Source of the DNA: Clostridiales bacterium UBA7011
GTDB lineage: Bacteria > Bacillota > Clostridia > Oscillospirales > Butyricicoccaceae
Assembly: GCA_002449635.1 (NCBI GenBank)
Contig: DJXF01000012.1
Span: 1 to 9,282, forward strand
Direction: 5' to 3'
DNA: 9,282 nt
In this document: one piece after another, positions 1 through 6,057 of the stretch
Numbering within the stretch: the first letter of the stretch is position 1
Layout of the letters: the number at the start of each line of letters is the position of its first letter
Position numbers and translations under genes: made by a program
Notes under the pieces: model-generated
The model's database searches: none
What the model saw: only the letters and a program-made list of their open reading frames with translations
Told to the model about the DNA's origin: nothing

Positions 1-931
1 TGTGCATCAGCCGCCACTGCTCCAGCTCGTAGTCCTCCAGCTTGAAATCGCCGCGGTCGAGCGCGTCCAGAAGGTCCTGCGCCCACGGCACGAGCAGCCA
101 GACAATCGAGCAGTGCTCTTCCGAGACCGCCTCCAGTACGTACTGCGGCTTGGTGCCCTTGAGCAGCACCGCCTTGCCGCCGGAAATCAGACTGCCGAAC
201 CAGTGCATTTTCGCGCCGGTGTGATACAGCGGCGGAATACACAGGAACACATCCTCCTTCGTCTGTCCGTGGTGCACCTGCTCCACGCGCGCCGAGTGCA
301 TCAGGCTTTCGTGGTTGTGCAGAATCGCCTTCGGAAAGCCGGTTGTGCCGGAGGAGAAGTAAATGGCAGCGTTGTCTTCATCGCGGATATCGACGAGCGG
401 CGCCTGACTGGAGCAGTTTGCCGCAAGGGTCATATAATCCTCCGCAAATGTCGGACAGCCGCCGCTGCCGAAGTAGAACAGCAGGCGGTTTCGTCCCAGC
501 TCGTCTGCAATCGGCTCAATGCGTCCGATGAAGTTGCTGCCGAAGACGATGACATCGACCTCCGCCAGCTCGGCGCAGTATTTGATCTCATCCGTGTCAT
601 AGCGGAAATTAAACGGCACGGCGAGCGCACCCGTCTTGAGCACGCCGAAGTAAATCGGCAGCCACTCCAGGCAGTTCATCAGCAGAATGGCGACCTTGTC
701 GCCCTTCTTTATGCCGCGGCTGAGCAGCAGATTGGCAAAGCGGTTCGCCTTTTCGTCGAACACGCGCCATGTGATCTCACGGCGGTAGCTCGTCGCCGGC
801 GTCGGCTCAATCAGGTTGTATTCCTTCCATGTGACGCGGCGAATCTCCTGAATTTCCGGATTCAGCTCAACCAGTGCGACATCGTCGCCGTACAGCTTGC
901 TGTTTTTCTCTAATAAATCAGTAATCGGCAT
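1..931 (-). CDS. AMP-binding acyl-CoA synthetase (long-chain fatty-acid--CoA ligase type), N-terminal part
   Basis: This is the first 310 residues of an ANL-superfamily adenylate-forming enzyme; the gene runs off the left edge, so the 3' end is missing. Such enzymes activate a carboxylic acid with ATP to an acyl-AMP and transfer it to CoA. The phosphate-binding A3 motif reads YFSSGTTGFPK at residues 191-201. Upstream are typical ANL stretches: an LxxxGIKKGDKVAILLMN segment near 70-86, PIYFGVLKTGALAVPFNFR near 92-110, and PPLYHTGA near 233-240. The visible part ends at WRLMH, just where the next conserved Gly-rich segment of the family would begin, so roughly 200 C-terminal residues are probably lost. 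The ATG at 931-929 is preceded by AAGGGG about 8 bases upstream. The substrate cannot be told from this fragment; a medium- or long-chain fatty acid is an inference. Confidence 0.93.
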   Translation of the reverse strand, partial: MPITDLLEKNSKLYGDDVALVELNPEIQEIRRVTWKEYNLIEPTPATSYRREITWRVFDEKANRFANLLLSRGIKKGDKVAILLMNCLEWLPIYFGVLKTGALAVPFNFRYDTDEIKYCAELAEVDVIVFGSNFIGRIEPIADELGRNRLLFYFGSGGCPTFAEDYMTLAANCSSQAPLVDIRDEDNAAIYFSSGTTGFPKAILHNHESLMHSARVEQVHHGQTKEDVFLCIPPLYHTGAKMHWFGSLISGGKAVLLKGTKPQYVLEAVSEEHCSIVWLLVPWAQDLLDALDRGDFKLEDYELEQWRLMH

Positions 932-958
932 CGGTAAAGCCCCTTCTCTGTTGATTTT

Positions 959-999
959 CTCTTTTACACTTTACTGCGTAACTCTTTTACTAATAAAAG
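959..999 (-). repeat. Direct and inverted repeats in the acyl-CoA synthetase leader, possible operator
   Basis: On the minus strand GTAAAAGAG occurs twice (990-982 and 967-959), 23 bases apart, with a related GTAAAG between them. An inverted repeat CTTTTA-N4-TAAAAG spans 984-999 and overlaps the -10 box and predicted start site, and TTAC-N3-GTAA lies at 971-981. This placement at and just after the start site is typical of repressor sites. The regulator is unknown, and an AT-rich chance pattern is possible. Confidence 0.35.
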
Positions 1000-1024
1000 T
1001 ATCACAAAGCAGTGCAAAAGTCAA
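996..1024 (-). promoter_or_regulatory. Sigma-A promoter of the acyl-CoA synthetase gene
   Basis: Read on the minus strand this is TTGACT (1024-1019), a 17-base spacer, then TACTTT (1001-996). A TG one base upstream of the -10 makes it an extended -10 promoter. It lies between the upstream terminator and the synthetase start codon and predicts a transcript start near 989, giving a leader of about 58 bases. Confidence 0.65.
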
Positions 1025-1039
1025 ATGCTTTTGCCGCAG

Positions 1040-1067
1040 AAAAAAACAGAGAGCGCGCGGCTCTCTG
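1040..1067 (-). terminator. Intrinsic terminator of the spoVG-glycosyltransferase unit
   Basis: On the minus strand CAGAGAGC pairs with GCTCTCTG around a 5-base loop (1067-1047) and is followed directly by a run of seven T (1046-1040). It begins 24 bases after the glycosyltransferase stop codon. The synthetase promoter's -35 starts only 15 bases beyond the T-run, so termination and the next initiation are tightly packed. Confidence 0.85.
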
Positions 1068-1091
1068 CCCAATCCTTTTTTCTTCCGGCAT

Positions 1092-2255
1092 TCAGCTCGT
1101 CAGCTCCGCCGCATCGTTCGCCTGCCCGCGCTGTTCCACGAGGGAAATCACATACTCCACGAGTTTTTCCGACGCATCGGGATGTCCGATGGCATGAATC
1201 GCCTCGCGCACCATCCGCAGACGCACCGGGCTGTGGAACAGGTGATACAGCGCATCGTCGAGCGGGAATGTCTTGGTCACCAGCGACGCCATGCCGTTGT
1301 TGAGCAAAAACTCCACGTTGCGCTCCTCCTGTCCCGGAATGGGATTGACGAGAATCATCGGCAGTCCCTTGGCAATCGCCTCCGAAACGGTCAGGCCGCC
1401 CGGCTTGGTGATAATGCAGTCCGCTGCGCTCATGAGCACCTCGACATTGTCGACAAAGCCCATGACGCGGATGGAACAGTCCCCCCAGTATTCCTTCTGG
1501 AAACGGGCGAGACGGTTGAATGCGCGCTTGTTGTTGCCGCAGACCGCGAGAATCTGAAAATCAATGCCGATCTCCGTAATCTGCTCGACCAGCCGGCGGC
1601 TGTTGCCGTATCCCATGCTGCCGCCCATGACGAGCACCGTATGCCGGTCGGGGTCCAGCCCCAGCTGGGCACGCGCCTCCTCCCGGGAAATCGGGCGGTT
1701 GAATTTCGGATGAATCGGAATGCCGAGCGGGAGAATGCGCGCCTCGGGAATGCCGCGCTTGACGGCCGTGTGTGTAATCAGTTCGCTGGCAGTCACCAGC
1801 GCTTCCATGTGAATGACATCCTCCCAGTACGGATGGATGCAGTAGTCGGTCACGACGCCGACGCTCGGCGCATCGACCATATGCCGCTGCTTCATCTGGC
1901 TGACCAGATGGGCGGCGAGCACATGGGTGCACACAATCGCATCCGGCTCGAAGTTGTCCACAAAATGCTCGAACTTGAATGCACCGAGCGTGTTGACAAG
2001 CTTGACCATATTCATTTTATCGAGCTTTTCGCGGTTCTTGGACGTCTGTGCGTAAAACAGCCGGTACAGCTCGGGTGTATATTTCGAGGAAAGCAGGTAG
2101 CCCTGTGAAATCGCCGTGCGAACCACCTTGCTGATGTATTCGTACACATCGACAATTTTGGTCTCTGCGCCCTTTTGTTCAAACAGGTCTGCCAGCGCCT
2201 TTGCCGTGGCATGATGACCATAGCCTGCGGTCACGGTCAGCAGCAAAATCTTCAT
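1092..2255 (-). CDS. MurG/UgtP-type glycosyltransferase (processive diacylglycerol glucosyltransferase-like, GT28)
   Basis: This 387-residue protein has the two-domain GT-B layout of the MGDG-synthase/UgtP family, which moves glucose or galactose from a UDP-sugar to diacylglycerol at the inner face of the membrane. The N-terminal domain starts with TAGYGHHATAKAL (residues 9-21), the family's lipid-side glycine/histidine loop, and carries FEPDAIVCTH (102-111) and VVTDY..HPYW (134-144). The C-terminal domain has GGSMG (211-215), the donor-binding segment TKPGGLTVSEAIAKGLPMI (283-301) and PIPGQEERN (305-313). Length matches the family. The ATG at 2255 has AAGGAG 9 bases upstream. It follows spoVG by 69 bases with no terminator between, so the two are probably cotranscribed. 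The product could be glycolipid precursors of membrane or lipoteichoic acid, but the exact sugar and acceptor are inferred. True MurG is less likely because the N-terminus matches the MGDG-synthase domain. Confidence 0.88.
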   Translation of the reverse strand: MKILLLTVTAGYGHHATAKALADLFEQKGAETKIVDVYEYISKVVRTAISQGYLLSSKYTPELYRLFYAQTSKNREKLDKMNMVKLVNTLGAFKFEHFVDNFEPDAIVCTHVLAAHLVSQMKQRHMVDAPSVGVVTDYCIHPYWEDVIHMEALVTASELITHTAVKRGIPEARILPLGIPIHPKFNRPISREEARAQLGLDPDRHTVLVMGGSMGYGNSRRLVEQITEIGIDFQILAVCGNNKRAFNRLARFQKEYWGDCSIRVMGFVDNVEVLMSAADCIITKPGGLTVSEAIAKGLPMILVNPIPGQEERNVEFLLNNGMASLVTKTFPLDDALYHLFHSPVRLRMVREAIHAIGHPDASEKLVEYVISLVEQRGQANDAAELTS

Positions 2256-2324
2256 TCTGTCACACTCCTTGCCCCTTATTCTACCCTATTCGGCGCAGAA
2301 GTGCAAATCCTATCTGGTATTCCG

Positions 2325-2582
2325 TTAAAAAGCCCTGCGGTGATACTCCGTCAGCACCGCGCGTTCCAGCTTTTCGCGCATCGGCGTTCCCACCGGATGG
2401 ACAATGTCCCGGTAGCTGCCGTCCGGCATGCGGCGCGACGGCATCGCGAGAAACAGGCGCTCCGGCCCGTCAATGACCTTGATGTCGTGCACGGCAAATG
2501 TCCGGTCAAAGGTCACGGAAACAAGGGCGCGCAGCCGTCCCTCCCCGCCCAGATGCCGGAACTGAATGTCTGTAATCTCCAT
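2325..2582 (-). CDS. spoVG: SpoVG family regulator
   Basis: This 85-residue protein is a full-length SpoVG, a small nucleic-acid-binding regulator known to affect septation, sporulation, capsule and virulence traits in Firmicutes. The family signature is plain: MEITDIQFR at the start, GRLRALVSVTFD (15-26), FAVHDIKVIDG (29-39), LFLAMPSRRMPDGSYRDI (43-60) and a C-terminal AVLTEYHR. The ATG at 2582 is preceded by AAAGGAG 8 bases upstream. It is the first gene of a minus-strand unit with the glycosyltransferase and is divergent from murC. A sigma-H promoter like that of Bacillus spoVG was looked for and not convincingly found. Whether this organism sporulates cannot be told, since SpoVG also occurs in non-sporulating bacteria. 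Confidence 0.97.
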   Translation of the reverse strand: MEITDIQFRHLGGEGRLRALVSVTFDRTFAVHDIKVIDGPERLFLAMPSRRMPDGSYRDIVHPVGTPMREKLERAVLTEYHRRAF

Positions 2583-2632
2583 GGATGATGCTCCTTTTAC
2601 CGGATTGTAACTATTTTTCTTGCCTGAACCTA

Positions 2633-2661
2633 TTTATATTCTGAACGATTTGTCATATAAT
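2633..2661 (+). promoter_or_regulatory. Sigma-A promoter of murC
   Basis: TTTATA (2633-2638), a 17-base spacer and a perfect TATAAT (2656-2661) predict a transcript start near 2668 and a leader of about 70 bases before the murC start codon. Confidence 0.6.
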
Positions 2662-2688
2662 ATACGTGACTTTTTGAGGAACTTCCAA
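2659..2688 (-). promoter_or_regulatory. Possible sigma-A promoter of spoVG
   Basis: On the minus strand TTGGAA (2688-2683), an 18-base spacer and TATATT (2664-2659) form a moderate promoter. Its -10 shares three base pairs with the -10 of the murC promoter on the other strand. An alternative -10, TATAAA at 2638-2633, lies nearer the gene but lacks a good -35. Confidence 0.38.
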
Positions 2689-2702
2689 CGGCGGTACCGC
2701 CG
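2689..2702. promoter_or_regulatory. 14-bp perfect palindrome between spoVG and murC
   Basis: CGGCGGTACCGCCG is its own reverse complement. It lies immediately upstream of the proposed spoVG -35 box and about 20 bases into the murC leader. It could be a site for a dimeric regulator acting on both genes, or fold into a 5-bp GC hairpin with a GTAC loop in murC mRNA. It stands out as an island of GC in an otherwise AT-rich region. No T-run follows, so it is not a terminator. Confidence 0.5.
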
Positions 2703-2712
2703 CTTCATTCTC

Positions 2713-2736
2713 ATGACATAACAGGAGGCATGTCAT
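2713..2736 (+). promoter_or_regulatory. Hairpin carrying the murC ribosome binding site in its loop
   Basis: ATGACAT (2713-2719) and ATGTCAT (2730-2736) are exact reverse complements. They enclose a 10-base loop that contains the Shine-Dalgarno AGGAGG (2723-2728), and the start codon follows two bases after the stem. The site also decides the start: the in-frame ATG at 2730 is one base from AGGAGG and inside the stem, while the ATG at 2739 has the normal 10-base spacing. The stem is short and AT-rich, so its stability is uncertain. Confidence 0.45.
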
Positions 2737-2738
2737 TT

Positions 2739-4118
2739 ATGTCTGACTTTTCCATGCAGTCCTATGTGACCGCGCACAAATCCATTCACCTCGTCGGCAT
2801 CGGCGGCGTTTCCATGTCCGCGCTCGCGGAGCTGCTGCTGCACCTCGGCGCCACGGTCACCGGCTCTGACCGCGCGCAGTCCGCTGTCACGGATAAGCTG
2901 TCCGCCCTCGGCGCACGCATTACATACGCACATCTGCCCGAAAATGTAGAGGGCGCGGATCTCATCATCCGCACAGCTGCCGTTCACGACGACAATCCGG
3001 AAATTGCACGCGCACACGAGCTGGGTATTCCGGTCGTCGAGCGCGCACAGGCATGGGGCTCGATTATGCTCGATTACCGCAATGCCGTCTGTGTCGCCGG
3101 TACGCACGGCAAAACCACCACCACTTCCATGCTGACGCTCATCGGCATGCAGTGCGGCGTTGACCCGACCGTCATGGTCGGCAGCAGCCTCGCTGCCATC
3201 GGCGGCACGCTCCGCATCGGCGCGCATGACTGCTTTATCGCAGAGTCGTGCGAATACACCAATTCCTTCCTCAGCTTCCACCCGACGGTAGCCGTTGTAC
3301 TCAATGTCGATGCCGATCATCTGGACTTCTTCAAGGACATCGACGACATCATCCATTCGTTCCACCGCTTCTGCGCACTTGTGCCGGAAACCGGTGCGCT
3401 TGTGGTCAACCGCGATTCCGCAAATGCGATGAAGGCAATCGAGGGCATTGACCGCACCTGCATCACGTTCGGCACCACGCCCGAGGCGGATATCTATCCG
3501 GAAAACGTCACCGACCGCCACGGCTATTACAGCTTTGATGTGATGTACAGGGGCGAGCGGTTTACACATGTCGATCTTTCCGTTCCCGGACACCACAACA
3601 TGCTCAACGCACTCGCGGCGTGCGGCGTTTGTGTGTTCCTCGGCCTTGATCCCGCAGATTCCGCCGCCGGTCTGGCGCAGTTCACCGGCTCAGACCGCCG
3701 TTTCCAGCTGACCGGCCGCATGCCCAACGGCGCAACCGTCGTCGATGACTATGCGCATCATCCCACGGAGATGGCGGCAACGCTCAAAACCGCGAGGGAA
3801 ATGAAGTATGACCGCATCATCTGCATCTTCCAGCCGCACACCTATTCGCGCACCGTTGCGCTGCTTCCGGAATTTGTACAGGCGCTCAGCCTGTGTGACA
3901 AGGCGATTCTCGCAGATATTTATGCCGCCCGCGAACAAAACACCTTCGGTGTCAGCTCAAAGGACATCGCTGACCGGCTGGACGGCGGCGAATATTATGA
4001 TTCCTTTGAAAAAATCTCCGCCCGTGTGCGCGAGATTGCACAGCCGGGAGACCTGATTCTGACGATGGGCGCGGGCAACGTCTATCAGATCGGCACAGAC
4101 CTGTGTGCACAGGCCTGA
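2739..4118 (+). CDS. murC: UDP-N-acetylmuramate--L-alanine ligase
   Basis: MurC adds L-alanine to UDP-N-acetylmuramic acid using ATP, the first amino-acid step of cytoplasmic peptidoglycan precursor synthesis. The 459-residue protein is full length. The N-terminal UDP-MurNAc-binding Rossmann domain has GIGGVSMSALAE (20-31). The central ATPase domain has the P-loop GTHGKTTTT (121-129), ESCEYTNSFL (169-178) with the metal-binding Glu, and NVDADHLDFF (189-198). The C-terminal domain has DDYAHHPTE (336-344) and FQPHTYSRT (364-372). The start at 2739 is preferred over the ATG at 2730 because AGGAGG is 10 bases upstream of it. It is divergent from spoVG, has its own promoter and structured leader, and is followed after 125 bases by the cytidylate-kinase-like gene without a convincing terminator. 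Confidence 0.97.
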   Translation: MSDFSMQSYVTAHKSIHLVGIGGVSMSALAELLLHLGATVTGSDRAQSAVTDKLSALGARITYAHLPENVEGADLIIRTAAVHDDNPEIARAHELGIPVVERAQAWGSIMLDYRNAVCVAGTHGKTTTTSMLTLIGMQCGVDPTVMVGSSLAAIGGTLRIGAHDCFIAESCEYTNSFLSFHPTVAVVLNVDADHLDFFKDIDDIIHSFHRFCALVPETGALVVNRDSANAMKAIEGIDRTCITFGTTPEADIYPENVTDRHGYYSFDVMYRGERFTHVDLSVPGHHNMLNALAACGVCVFLGLDPADSAAGLAQFTGSDRRFQLTGRMPNGATVVDDYAHHPTEMAATLKTAREMKYDRIICIFQPHTYSRTVALLPEFVQALSLCDKAILADIYAAREQNTFGVSSKDIADRLDGGEYYDSFEKISARVREIAQPGDLILTMGAGNVYQIGTDLCAQA

Positions 4119-4157
4119 CGGTCCGCGCTGTTGCGCAAAAGTTCTCCCCTGCATTCG

Positions 4158-4186
4158 TTGACTTTTTTGCCATCCTGACGTAAAAT
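4158..4186 (+). promoter_or_regulatory. Sigma-A promoter of the cytidylate-kinase-like gene
   Basis: TTGACT (4158-4163), a 17-base spacer and TAAAAT (4181-4186) form a near-consensus promoter with a start predicted near 4193. It means the kinase-like gene need not depend on read-through from murC. Confidence 0.7.
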
Positions 4187-4243
4187 AAAAGCAGAAGATT
4201 CATGCACTTTGCACAATTTCTTGTTCGATCGGAGGGAATCAGC

Positions 4244-4858
4244 ATGAAAGCCAACACCATTATTACCATCAGCCGGCAATATGGCAGCCTCGGCCGTGAG
4301 ATCGGCAAAGAGCTGTCCGAGCGTCTCGGCATTCCGTACTATGACCGCGAGCTGATTTCACTCGCGGCAAAGAAAAGCGGCTTCAGCGAGGAATTGTTCG
4401 ACCAGCTCGACCGCCGCGCGACCAACAGCTTTTTGTACTCGCTGACGATGTTCGGCTCCGCCGGACTGAACGGTCTGTCGCTGACCGACCAGCTGTATGT
4501 CACACAGCGCAATATCATCCGCGAGGTCGCCTCTCAGGGTTCGTGTGTCATCGTCGGACGGTGCGCCGACTATATTCTGCGCAAGGAACCGGATATCTTC
4601 CATTTCTTCATCAAAGCGCCGATGGCAGCGCGGCTCGCACACGCGAAGGATGACCCCAAAATCCCCGATGCGACCAAGGAGACGATTGAAAAGCTGGATA
4701 AACAGCGCGCCGCCTACTACAACTTCTACACCGGGCAGGTCTGGGGACACGCGGCAAATTACGATATGTGTCTGGATTCCGACCGTCTCGGCGTCAGCAA
4801 GGCGGTAGACATGATGATTGATTTCATCGAGACCGCACAGGCGAAAGAAGCAGAATAA
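4244..4858 (+). CDS. Cytidylate-kinase-like family protein
   Basis: This 204-residue protein belongs to the cytidylate-kinase-like family (Pfam Cytidylate_kin2 type), common in clostridia as a stand-alone protein distinct from classical Cmk. ITISRQYGSLGREIG (7-21) is the family's phosphate-binding loop, IPYYDRELI (30-38) follows it, and CVIVGRCADYILR (101-113) marks the second conserved block. The stretch 134-170, rich in Lys, Arg and Tyr, may be the lid. The glycine-rich loop reads GSLG where GSGG is more usual, a mild change. The start at 4244 has GGAGGG 7 bases upstream; the in-frame ATG at 4202 lacks a ribosome binding site. Activity as a CMP/dCMP kinase is suggested by fold, but the substrate of this family is not well established. 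It lies between murC and a terminator, on its own promoter. Confidence 0.88.
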   Translation: MKANTIITISRQYGSLGREIGKELSERLGIPYYDRELISLAAKKSGFSEELFDQLDRRATNSFLYSLTMFGSAGLNGLSLTDQLYVTQRNIIREVASQGSCVIVGRCADYILRKEPDIFHFFIKAPMAARLAHAKDDPKIPDATKETIEKLDKQRAAYYNFYTGQVWGHAANYDMCLDSDRLGVSKAVDMMIDFIETAQAKEAE

Positions 4859-4875
4859 AACGAGAGTATAACGCA

Positions 4876-4915
4876 GCCGGTCTGCCCTCCGTTCGGAGAG
4901 ACAGACCGGCTTTTT
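4876..4915 (+). terminator. Intrinsic terminator after the cytidylate-kinase-like gene
   Basis: GCCGGTCTG (4876-4884) pairs with CAGACCGGC (4902-4910), with a smaller inner stem CTCC/GGAG, and TTTTT follows at 4911-4915. It starts 17 bases after the stop codon. It lies between two converging genes. Read on the minus strand the same stem has no direct T-run, so it is a clear terminator only for the plus strand but could slow minus-strand transcription. Confidence 0.85.
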
Positions 4916-4945
4916 CCGTGCTATTCTATGCGGGTGTTTTCCTGT

Positions 4946-5965
4946 TCACACAATGCCCTGCCGGCGGCGTGCGAGATTGAGTGTGCCGTCGTGCATGCGG
5001 CGCAGACCGCCCAGCAGCCGGCTTGTGCCCTGAACCACGCAGGTCTCCGGTTCCTCCGGAATATGAGTCTCCAGTCCCAGCTGCTCGGACAGATAGCGGT
5101 CGATGCCAAACAGCCGCGCACCGCCGCCGGCGAGCACCAGTCCGGTTTCCGTCAGGTCACCCACCAGCTCGGGCGGCGCCGTTTCGATCAGTCCGCAGAT
5201 CGCCGCCAGAATGTCCTCTGTCTGTCCGCGAAGCGCCGGAATCAGCTCGTCCGCCTCGACCGTCACACACGCGGGAAGTCCGTCGGACACGCGCCGTCCG
5301 CGCACCACCATCGAGCATTGCTCCCCGCGCGGCAGTACGCCGCCGATTTCACATTTGATGCGCTCTGCGGTCGGCAGGCCGATGTGCAGGTCATGCTGCT
5401 CGCGCAAAAGCGCCTGTACCGCGCTGTCGCAGCTGTCACCCGCCGTGCGGACAGAGGCGGCACATACCACCGCGCCCATGGAGATGAGCGCGATATCAGT
5501 TGTTCCGCCGCCGATATCCACAACAAGCGTCCCCTTCGGGCTGTTCGGATCGACGCCCGCGCCGACTGCCGCCGCCACCGGCTGCTCCATCAGACAGACG
5601 CGCGCCGCGCCCGCCTGTATGCCTGCATCGATCACCGCGCGCTCCTCCAGCTCGGACACAAGCGGCGGCACACAGATGAGGAGATTCGGCCGCAGCATTC
5701 CGCCGCAGCCCGCCTTTTTCAGCAGCACACGCGCCATCACACCTGTGATTTCACAATCTGTGATGACACCGCCGCGCACCGGACGCACAGCGAGCAAATC
5801 CTCCGGCGTGCGTCCCAGCAGATCATGCGCCTGCTGACCGACGCTGACGACCTGTCCGCTTCTGCGGCGCACCGCAACCACAGACGGCTCCCGCAGCACA
5901 ATTCCTTTTCCCTGTCGATACAGCAGTACCGACGATGTACCTAAATCCATGCCATAAGCAAGCAT
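4946..5965 (-). CDS. mreB: MreB/Mbl-family rod-shape actin, divergent
   Basis: This 339-residue protein is a bacterial actin of the MreB/Mbl group, which polymerises under the membrane and guides elongation-phase wall synthesis. Visible are the phosphate-1 loop DLGTSSV (7-13), GKGIVLREPSVVAV (19-32), VRPVRGGVITD (60-70), the phosphate-2 loop DIGGGTTD (150-157) and the adenosine motif LAGGGARLFG (278-287). Length is normal and the frame is intact. Two nucleotide-site positions differ from typical MreB: the DLGTANT loop reads DLGTSSV, and the usual EP of the IEEP motif is QP (Gln128, codon 5584-5582), replacing the Glu thought to assist ATP hydrolysis. The first Glu (127) is kept. The ATG at 5965 is chosen because the protein then begins just before the phosphate loop, as in the family; AGGG lies 7 bases upstream. 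It follows comFC by 92 bases. It may be a specialised paralogue rather than the main MreB. Confidence 0.88.
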   Translation of the reverse strand: MLAYGMDLGTSSVLLYRQGKGIVLREPSVVAVRRRSGQVVSVGQQAHDLLGRTPEDLLAVRPVRGGVITDCEITGVMARVLLKKAGCGGMLRPNLLICVPPLVSELEERAVIDAGIQAGAARVCLMEQPVAAAVGAGVDPNSPKGTLVVDIGGGTTDIALISMGAVVCAASVRTAGDSCDSAVQALLREQHDLHIGLPTAERIKCEIGGVLPRGEQCSMVVRGRRVSDGLPACVTVEADELIPALRGQTEDILAAICGLIETAPPELVGDLTETGLVLAGGGARLFGIDRYLSEQLGLETHIPEEPETCVVQGTSRLLGGLRRMHDGTLNLARRRQGIV

Positions 5966-6010
5966 CCTGTTTCCCTGCCTTTCCGATTTCCCTGATTTTC
6001 CAGCCATTAC

Positions 6011-6039
6011 AGTATATGCCGGAAAGAAGCAGTTTGATA
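6011..6039 (-). promoter_or_regulatory. Possible promoter of the mreB-like gene
   Basis: On the minus strand TATACT (6016-6011) is a good -10 about 45 bases before the start codon. The -35 at 17-base spacing is only TATCAA (6039-6034). It sits in the 92-base gap after comFC, where no terminator is seen, so read-through from recD2-comFC is also likely. Confidence 0.33.
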
Positions 6040-6057
6040 CACCGGATGCCTGTTTTT

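Noticed and set aside
2..913. 303-codon open frame on the plus strand
   Set aside because: It is the antisense of the acyl-CoA synthetase gene, shows no recognisable domain and is rich in Arg, Gln and His as expected of an antisense frame in GC-rich coding DNA.
897..2108. 403-codon open frame on the plus strand
   Set aside because: It spans the synthetase promoter region and the terminator and lies antisense to the glycosyltransferase, whose protein is clearly recognisable. It has no ribosome binding site of note and no known motifs.
2620..2670. Sigma-H promoter for spoVG as in Bacillus
   Set aside because: A GAAT element occurs on the minus strand (CAGAATATA), but no AGGA-type -35 lies at the right distance.
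2713..2721. ATG-ACA-TAA minimal upstream frame in the murC leader
   Set aside because: No ribosome binding site precedes it, and it is explained by the first arm of the leader hairpin.
2733..3596. 287-codon open frame on the minus strand inside murC
   Set aside because: It is a shadow of murC, which carries all family motifs on the other strand.
4119..4157. Terminator after murC
   Set aside because: A small GCGC-TGTT-GCGC stem is present but too short, and no T-run follows it directly.
4928..5944. 338-codon open frame on the plus strand opposite mreB
   Set aside because: It is antisense to the MreB-like protein, with no recognisable domains; composition is typical of a shadow frame.
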